From contig JAILBG010000040.1 in assembly GCA_024681215.1 (NCBI GenBank), positions 1 to 17,350 of the forward strand: 17,350 bases of DNA. The letters run 5' to 3'. The stretch's first letter is position 1, and every line of letters begins with the position of its first letter. Source of the stretch: RUG563 sp024681215 (GTDB taxonomy: Bacteria > Bacillota > Clostridia > Christensenellales > Aristaeellaceae). Position numbers and translations under genes: made by a program. This document shows, piece by piece, positions 13,993-17,350 of this stretch. The notes under the pieces were generated by a model that worked only from the letters and a program-made list of their open reading frames with translations, ran no database searches and was not told the origin of the DNA.

Positions 13993-14715
13993 TTAAACCT
14001 GTTCTTTCAGATATTCGTTGATTGTTTGGTCGGGGATCGGATCATCCGCTGTGAGCGGGCGATAGACCACCACATTCACCGGCCGTCCGATGTCCGGGAC
14101 CTCCAGCAGGCCGTGATCAACGACCACGGCATTTTGCCCTTGGCCGCCCACCCGCCGCTGCACCTGATACAGCGGCATCTGCGTCATGGGAGGCGAGGCC
14201 ACAAGGCCATAGTCCAAGAGGGTATCCTGCACGGTGTTCCAGACAAAAGGGTCGGCGCTGTCTTCCGTCGCCATACCCTCGCCGTATTTCTCCGTCAGCG
14301 CTTCTTCCAGATGCTCATAATCCTGGGGATTAAAGGCCGGGATGGAAACTTGCACCGCAATCCCGCCGAAGAGGCTCCACGACTGCCGGGCAGCGTTATC
14401 CACATCCATCCAGAGAACGACGATCCGGACCAAGGGCTTTTCCTGTGTCTTCAGATCAAACCAGAAAGCCGTGACGCGCTTGGGCGACAGCTCCGCAAGG
14501 GCGGTACAGACGACCAACCTGGGGTAAAATTGGCTGTGCTGAATCCCCTGGGCCGGGTTTTCCGGATACAACGCGTCGAAAATCGGGGCAGCCTTCTCCT
14601 GGCTCATGCCGAAATAAAAGGCGTCATGAAACCGGAATGCTTCCGCGGTTTCCTCCGCCCGCGCGAAGGGGCAAAGGAGGAACAGGCAAAGCAGAACAGA
14701 AACCACTCGTTTCAT
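13993..14715 (-). CDS. Secreted protein of unknown function
   Basis: A 240-residue protein with a clear signal peptide: MKRVVSVLLCLFLLCPFARA, with cleavage expected after residue 20 (ARA before EE). There is no lipobox and no further membrane segment, so it should be exported and released or held at the surface. The mature part has FYFGMSQEKAAPIFDALYP (34-52), a pattern seen in small exported proteins that respond to sequence-context repeats, but I do not recognise a family. It starts 3 bases after the rluA-type stop with GGAGAA as ribosome site, and ends 11 bases before tgt. Its base composition looks less GC-rich and less codon-biased than its neighbours, which may mean fast evolution or transfer into an existing operon. 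Confidence 0.8.
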   Translation of the reverse strand: MKRVVSVLLCLFLLCPFARAEETAEAFRFHDAFYFGMSQEKAAPIFDALYPENPAQGIQHSQFYPRLVVCTALAELSPKRVTAFWFDLKTQEKPLVRIVVLWMDVDNAARQSWSLFGGIAVQVSIPAFNPQDYEHLEEALTEKYGEGMATEDSADPFVWNTVQDTLLDYGLVASPPMTQMPLYQVQRRVGGQGQNAVVVDHGLLEVPDIGRPVNVVVYRPLTADDPIPDQTINEYLKEQV

Positions 14716-14718
14716 TTG

Positions 14719-15456
14719 TTATTCTCCGCTGCGCACCATGGCGGGCTTGATCTGGGGCCAGACGGTTTCCAGGCCCTTCAGCTCCCGCTCGAACCACAGC
14801 CAGGGCTTTTCCTCCGGCGCCGGGGCGATGAAGAGCATCTGCTCCCGGGTGATGGGGTGGGCGAAGGAAAGGCGCATGCCCCACAGGGCGATCTGCTCCC
14901 TGCCCTTGCCGCTGCCGTAGCGGTGATCCCCCCAGAGGGGATGGCCCGCGTGCTGCATCTGCACCCGGATCTGGTGCGCCCGGCCCGTTTCCAGCTGGAT
15001 GGCCACCAGGGACAGCCCGTCCCGGCGCGCCACGGTGCGGCCGTGGAGGATCGCTTCCTTTCCCTGCAGTTTCAGGTAGGAGGGAAGCACCGTAACGATG
15101 TTCTTTTCCGGGTCCTTCGCCAGATAATCCACGTAGGTGAACTGGTCCGGCGTTTCGCCCTCCACGATGGCCACATACTGGCGGTTCAGTTCGTGCACCC
15201 GCACCTGCTCGCTCAGCCGGGACGCGGCCTTGCTGGTGCGGGCGAAGACCAGCAGGCCCCCCACGGGCCGGTCCATCCGGTGCACCAGGCCGATATAGGC
15301 CTCCCCGGGCTTGCCGCAGGTTTCCTTCACGTACTGCTTCACCTGATCCAGCAGGTTATCGTCTCCGGTGTCGTCCCCCTGGGTCAGCAGGTTCTGCGGC
15401 TTCACCGTCACGATCACGTGATTGTCCTCGTACAGAATGGTCGGCTTGTTCTCCAT
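14719..15456 (-). CDS. RluA-family pseudouridine synthase
   Basis: Isomerises uridine to pseudouridine in rRNA or tRNA. The start at ATG 15456 gives 245 residues (MENKPTILYED); a TTG-started extension to 15483 lacks a ribosome site, while GAGGGAG lies just before the ATG. The catalytic aspartate is D62 in GLVHRMDRPVGGLLVFART. The usual family motif is HRLDxxTSG, so this belongs to the branch with RPVGG. ETGRAHQIRVQM and HPLWGDHRYG are the other family blocks. There is no N-terminal S4 RNA-binding domain, unlike RluC or RluD, so the target RNA cannot be predicted. It is the first gene of the unit with the secreted protein and tgt. The promoter was not found; the upstream gap holds copy 3 of the hairpin repeat. 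Confidence 0.92.
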   Translation of the reverse strand: MENKPTILYEDNHVIVTVKPQNLLTQGDDTGDDNLLDQVKQYVKETCGKPGEAYIGLVHRMDRPVGGLLVFARTSKAASRLSEQVRVHELNRQYVAIVEGETPDQFTYVDYLAKDPEKNIVTVLPSYLKLQGKEAILHGRTVARRDGLSLVAIQLETGRAHQIRVQMQHAGHPLWGDHRYGSGKGREQIALWGMRLSFAHPITREQMLFIAPAPEEKPWLWFERELKGLETVWPQIKPAMVRSGE

Positions 15457-15510
15457 GTTCTCCCTCTTTTGCTTCACGGGCAAACCCGCTGATCAGTGAT
15501 GATTTATTTT

Positions 15511-15576
15511 CTTCCCGAAGTGGTTTTCGGGAGGGGCCCGGGGAACCCGCTTTTGACGCAAAAGCGGGTTCCCCGG
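15511..15576 (+). repeat. G-box hairpin repeat, copy 3
   Basis: A short stem CCCGAA/TTCGGG (15514-15531) and the box TTTTCGGGAGGGGCCCGGGG (15524-15543) lead into an 18-bp hairpin: 15538-15555 pairs with 15559-15576, loop ACG. As with copy 2, the hairpin ends about 10 bases beyond a stop codon of a gene on the opposite strand, here the methyltransferase. Confidence 0.78.
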
Positions 15577-15586
15577 CATTATCCAG

Positions 15587-16444
15587 TCACGCTCCGGTCC
15601 ACCGGCCCGTGGCCCCGCAGGGCAGCACCCCGCCGGAGCGGACGGGCAGGCACAGCTCCCGGCTGTCGATGCGCCCGCCCCGCCTGGCGCAGACGGTTTT
15701 TTCCAGGATGTTCCGAAGCACGGCGGGCTGGAAGCCGGTGGTGTAGCTGTTGATGAAAAAGAACAGGGGATCGTCGGACAGCACCTGGGCGCAGGTGTCC
15801 GCCAGGCCGTACAGCTCGTTTTCCAGCTTCCATACCTCGCCCCCGGGCCCGCGGCCGTAGCTGGGCGGGTCCATCACCACGCCGTCGTACCGGCTGCCCC
15901 GGCGGATCTCCCGGCGGACGAAGGCCAGCGCGTCCTCCACGATGAAGCGGAAGGACGTTTCGGGCAGGCGGGAAAGCTCGCGGTTTTCCTTGGCCCAGAG
16001 CACCATGCCCTTGGCGGCGTCCACGTGGGTGACGTGGGCCCCCGCCGCGGCGCAGGCCAGGGAAGCGCCGCCGGTGTAGGCGAAAAGATTGAGCACCCTC
16101 GCGCCGGGCCGCGCTTTGAGCAGGGCGGCCATGGCGTCCCAGTTGGCGGCCTGCTCCGGGAACAGGCCGGTGTGCTTGAAGCCGGTGGGCCGCACGTAGA
16201 AGGAAAGCGCGCCGTAGCGGACGGTCCATCTGTCCGGCAGCGTTTTTTTGAATTCCCACGCACCGCCGCCCCGGTCGCTGCGGATATAATGGGCGTGGGC
16301 GTCCCGCCACAGCGCCTCGTCCGCCCGTGGCCAGATCACCTGGGGATCCGGCCGGGCCAGGATGTACTCCCCCCAGCGCTCCAGCTTTTCGCCGCCGCCG
16401 GTATCCAGCACCTCGTAATCCTTCCATCCATCGGCCAGAAACAT
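15587..16444 (-). CDS. Class I SAM-dependent rRNA methyltransferase, RlmI-like
   Basis: Probably methylates a base in 23S rRNA, by likeness to the RlmI/COG1092 group. The 285 residues start at ATG 16444, with GGAGGAG 7 bases upstream (16452-16458). The SAM-binding motif VLNLFAYTGG is at 117-126, the acidic residue after strand 2 in HVTHVDAAKG (137-146), and the catalytic motif DPPSYGRG at 192-199. An N-terminal PUA domain, present in the 396-residue RlmI, is missing, so the target base is uncertain. It has its own promoter and a leader of about 105 bases with stable hairpins. Copy 3 of the G-box repeat lies right behind the stop. It could also be named as a generic COG1092 methyltransferase. 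Confidence 0.88.
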   Translation of the reverse strand: MFLADGWKDYEVLDTGGGEKLERWGEYILARPDPQVIWPRADEALWRDAHAHYIRSDRGGGAWEFKKTLPDRWTVRYGALSFYVRPTGFKHTGLFPEQAANWDAMAALLKARPGARVLNLFAYTGGASLACAAAGAHVTHVDAAKGMVLWAKENRELSRLPETSFRFIVEDALAFVRREIRRGSRYDGVVMDPPSYGRGPGGEVWKLENELYGLADTCAQVLSDDPLFFFINSYTTGFQPAVLRNILEKTVCARRGGRIDSRELCLPVRSGGVLPCGATGRWTGA

Positions 16445-16549
16445 GGCACAGCTCCTCCCGCGCGCTTCATGGACATAAACCCGCTAAAACTGTCGGCGTC
16501 TTTCCCTTCGGGGGCGCCGACCCGGCTGACGGCCCTGCGGGCCCGCCGC
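16445..16549 (-). promoter_or_regulatory. Structured leader of the methyltransferase gene
   Basis: Between the predicted start near 16549 and the ATG, the leftward transcript can form GTCGGCG/CGCCGAC (7 bp; 16512-16506 with 16490-16484 approximately), followed by AGTTTTAG. A G/C-rich hairpin around GGCGGGCCCGC lies before it. The leader does not match a riboswitch class I know. Confidence 0.4.
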
Positions 16550-16555
16550 CAACTC

Positions 16556-16584
16556 ATTATAACATGCAAAAACCCGCCTTACAA
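16556..16584 (-). promoter_or_regulatory. Sigma-A promoter of the methyltransferase gene (extended -10)
   Basis: On the minus strand TTGTAA (16584-16579) and TATAAT (16561-16556) are separated by 17 bases, with TGT directly before the -10 (extended -10). The -35 lies inside the loop of the terminator of the preceding gene, so termination and re-initiation share the same bases. Confidence 0.85.
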
Positions 16585-16596
16585 GCGCAGGGCGGG
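16568..16596 (-). terminator. Intrinsic terminator of the exported-protein gene
   Basis: Reading leftward, CCCGCC (16596-16591) pairs with GGCGGG (16578-16573) around a 12-base loop, followed by TTTTT (16572-16568). It begins about 23 bases after the stop at 16619. A run of six A/T also precedes the stem, so it may work in both directions. Confidence 0.85.
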
Positions 16597-16618
16597 AAAA
16601 AACGGAGCGATCCGGGGC

Positions 16619-17350
16619 TTACGGGGAAACGGAAATACGGCCCTGGGCGTCCTGCACGCGGGTCAGGGGCGTCACGGCGGTGAGCAGCGCCGCGATCTCC
16701 AGGGTGTCCGGGTCGGGCAGATGCTCCGCGCCGTCCGATTCGTATTCGATCACGTCCAGGCCGTCCGGGGAGATCCAGCCCGCGGCCACCAGGTATTTGC
16801 CGTGATCCTCCAGGCCGTCCAGCCCCGCGGTGAGGATCATGGCGGCGTCGGTGAAATACAGCTTCCCGTCCCGCACCGAAAAGGAGAACAATTCGTGCCC
16901 GGTGGTTTCGCCGTTCAGGGTATCGGTGAATTCCGCGCTGCCGGCGGACAGGCTTTCCGCCGCGCCGTAAGCGCGCACCCGGACGAACCGGCCGCCGCCG
17001 GTGACGTCGTAATCGCCCATGAGCTGATGATCCTGGGGCGTTTCATCCGCCGGGTCCGGGGTGGCGGAGAGGAGGGAGGGATCGCTCTTATACAGGTCCA
17101 TGGCGGTGGATTCGTAGGTGTGGTCGCCCGTTTCCCGGACGGAGAAAGCCCAGCGGCCGTCCCCGGCCTTCGCTTCCGCGGTCTGGGCGTCCCGGGCGAA
17201 CTGGGAAAGCACCTGGAAGGGGATCAGGCAGGCCGCATCGCCGCCGGCCTGGGCGGACACCCGATCGGCTTCCGCCCGATAGGGGGAAAGCAGCTTTTCC
17301 ACGGCCTGGGCGGCGGGGCCGGCCGGCGCGGCCGTGGGCGCCGCGGTGGG
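16619..17350 (-). CDS. Hypothetical, probably exported protein; 5' end outside window
   Basis: The last 244 codons of a protein I do not recognise, ending at TAA 16619. The frame stays open to the right edge, and the first visible 16 residues (PTAAPTAAPAGPAAQA) form a low-complexity Pro/Ala/Thr linker of the kind that follows a signal peptide or lipobox in Gram-positive cell-envelope proteins. The GTG near 17302 is therefore probably internal. The folded part contains FSVRETGDHTYESTAMD, LMGDYDVTGGGRFVRVRAYG and FSFSVRDGKLYFTDAAM, alternating polar and hydrophobic residues that suggest a beta-rich domain. No catalytic motif is visible. A terminator follows directly. Confidence 0.75.
   Translation of the reverse strand, partial: PTAAPTAAPAGPAAQAVEKLLSPYRAEADRVSAQAGGDAACLIPFQVLSQFARDAQTAEAKAGDGRWAFSVRETGDHTYESTAMDLYKSDPSLLSATPDPADETPQDHQLMGDYDVTGGGRFVRVRAYGAAESLSAGSAEFTDTLNGETTGHELFSFSVRDGKLYFTDAAMILTAGLDGLEDHGKYLVAAGWISPDGLDVIEYESDGAEHLPDPDTLEIAALLTAVTPLTRVQDAQGRISVSP

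Noticed and set aside
17300..17302. GTG near 17302 as the start of the last gene
   Set aside because: The frame continues upstream to the window edge as a Pro/Ala/Thr-rich linker, so the true start most likely lies outside.

Overview
The window looks like chromosomal DNA from a GC-rich member of the Bacillota, most likely a gut Clostridia-type bacterium. The reasons are strong AGGAGG-type ribosome binding sites, sigma-A type promoters, a perfect CIRCE operator, ArgR/AhrC-type boxes, QueH as the epoxyqueuosine reductase, and a fused homocysteine methyltransferase/methylenetetrahydrofolate reductase of the Bacillus YitJ type. The species cannot be named from the sequence. No tRNA, rRNA, CRISPR array, phage gene or transposase gene was seen.

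Layout, left to right. (1) 1-1871: htpG (Hsp90), reading left and cut by the window edge, with a promoter and a perfect CIRCE upstream. (2) 1872-2166: a non-coding stretch with three TGACRCAA repeats and a rightward terminator-like hairpin. (3) 2167-7553: a tightly packed leftward transcription unit, in order of transcription FRG-domain protein, L-threonine aldolase, pseudouridine-5'-phosphate glycosidase (psuG), DUF5680 protein, uridine kinase (udk), then glucuronate isomerase (uxaC), which has its own promoter; a strong terminator closes the unit. (4) 7594-10732: queH reads right and overlaps tail-to-tail with birA; birA follows the fused homocysteine methyltransferase/MTHFR gene, to which it is coupled by a GTGA overlap. 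(5) 10733-12196: divergent promoters, two ARG boxes and argG. (6) 12197-12853: 657 bases without a gene, filled with hairpin-forming repeats. (7) 12854-15456: leftward unit rluA-type pseudouridine synthase, secreted protein of unknown function, tgt. (8) 15457-15586: a third copy of the hairpin repeat. (9) 15587-17350: an rRNA methyltransferase-like gene with its own promoter and structured leader, then the 3' part of a probable exported protein with a terminator.

Functional links. Several genes touch RNA modification or its turnover: queH and tgt act in queuosine synthesis, the RluA-type protein makes pseudouridine, psuG breaks down pseudouridine 5'-phosphate, udk phosphorylates pyrimidine nucleosides, and the RlmI-like protein probably methylates rRNA. 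The fused MetH-N/MetF protein supplies methionine and one-carbon units.

The most unusual content is non-coding. A 300-base element after argG has 43-base imperfect inverted ends and at least eight hairpins. Three copies of another repeat, each a G-rich box followed by a long hairpin with a three-base loop, lie at 12678-12843 and 15511-15576; their stems differ in sequence but stay paired, which indicates that the fold is under selection or is copied as a unit.
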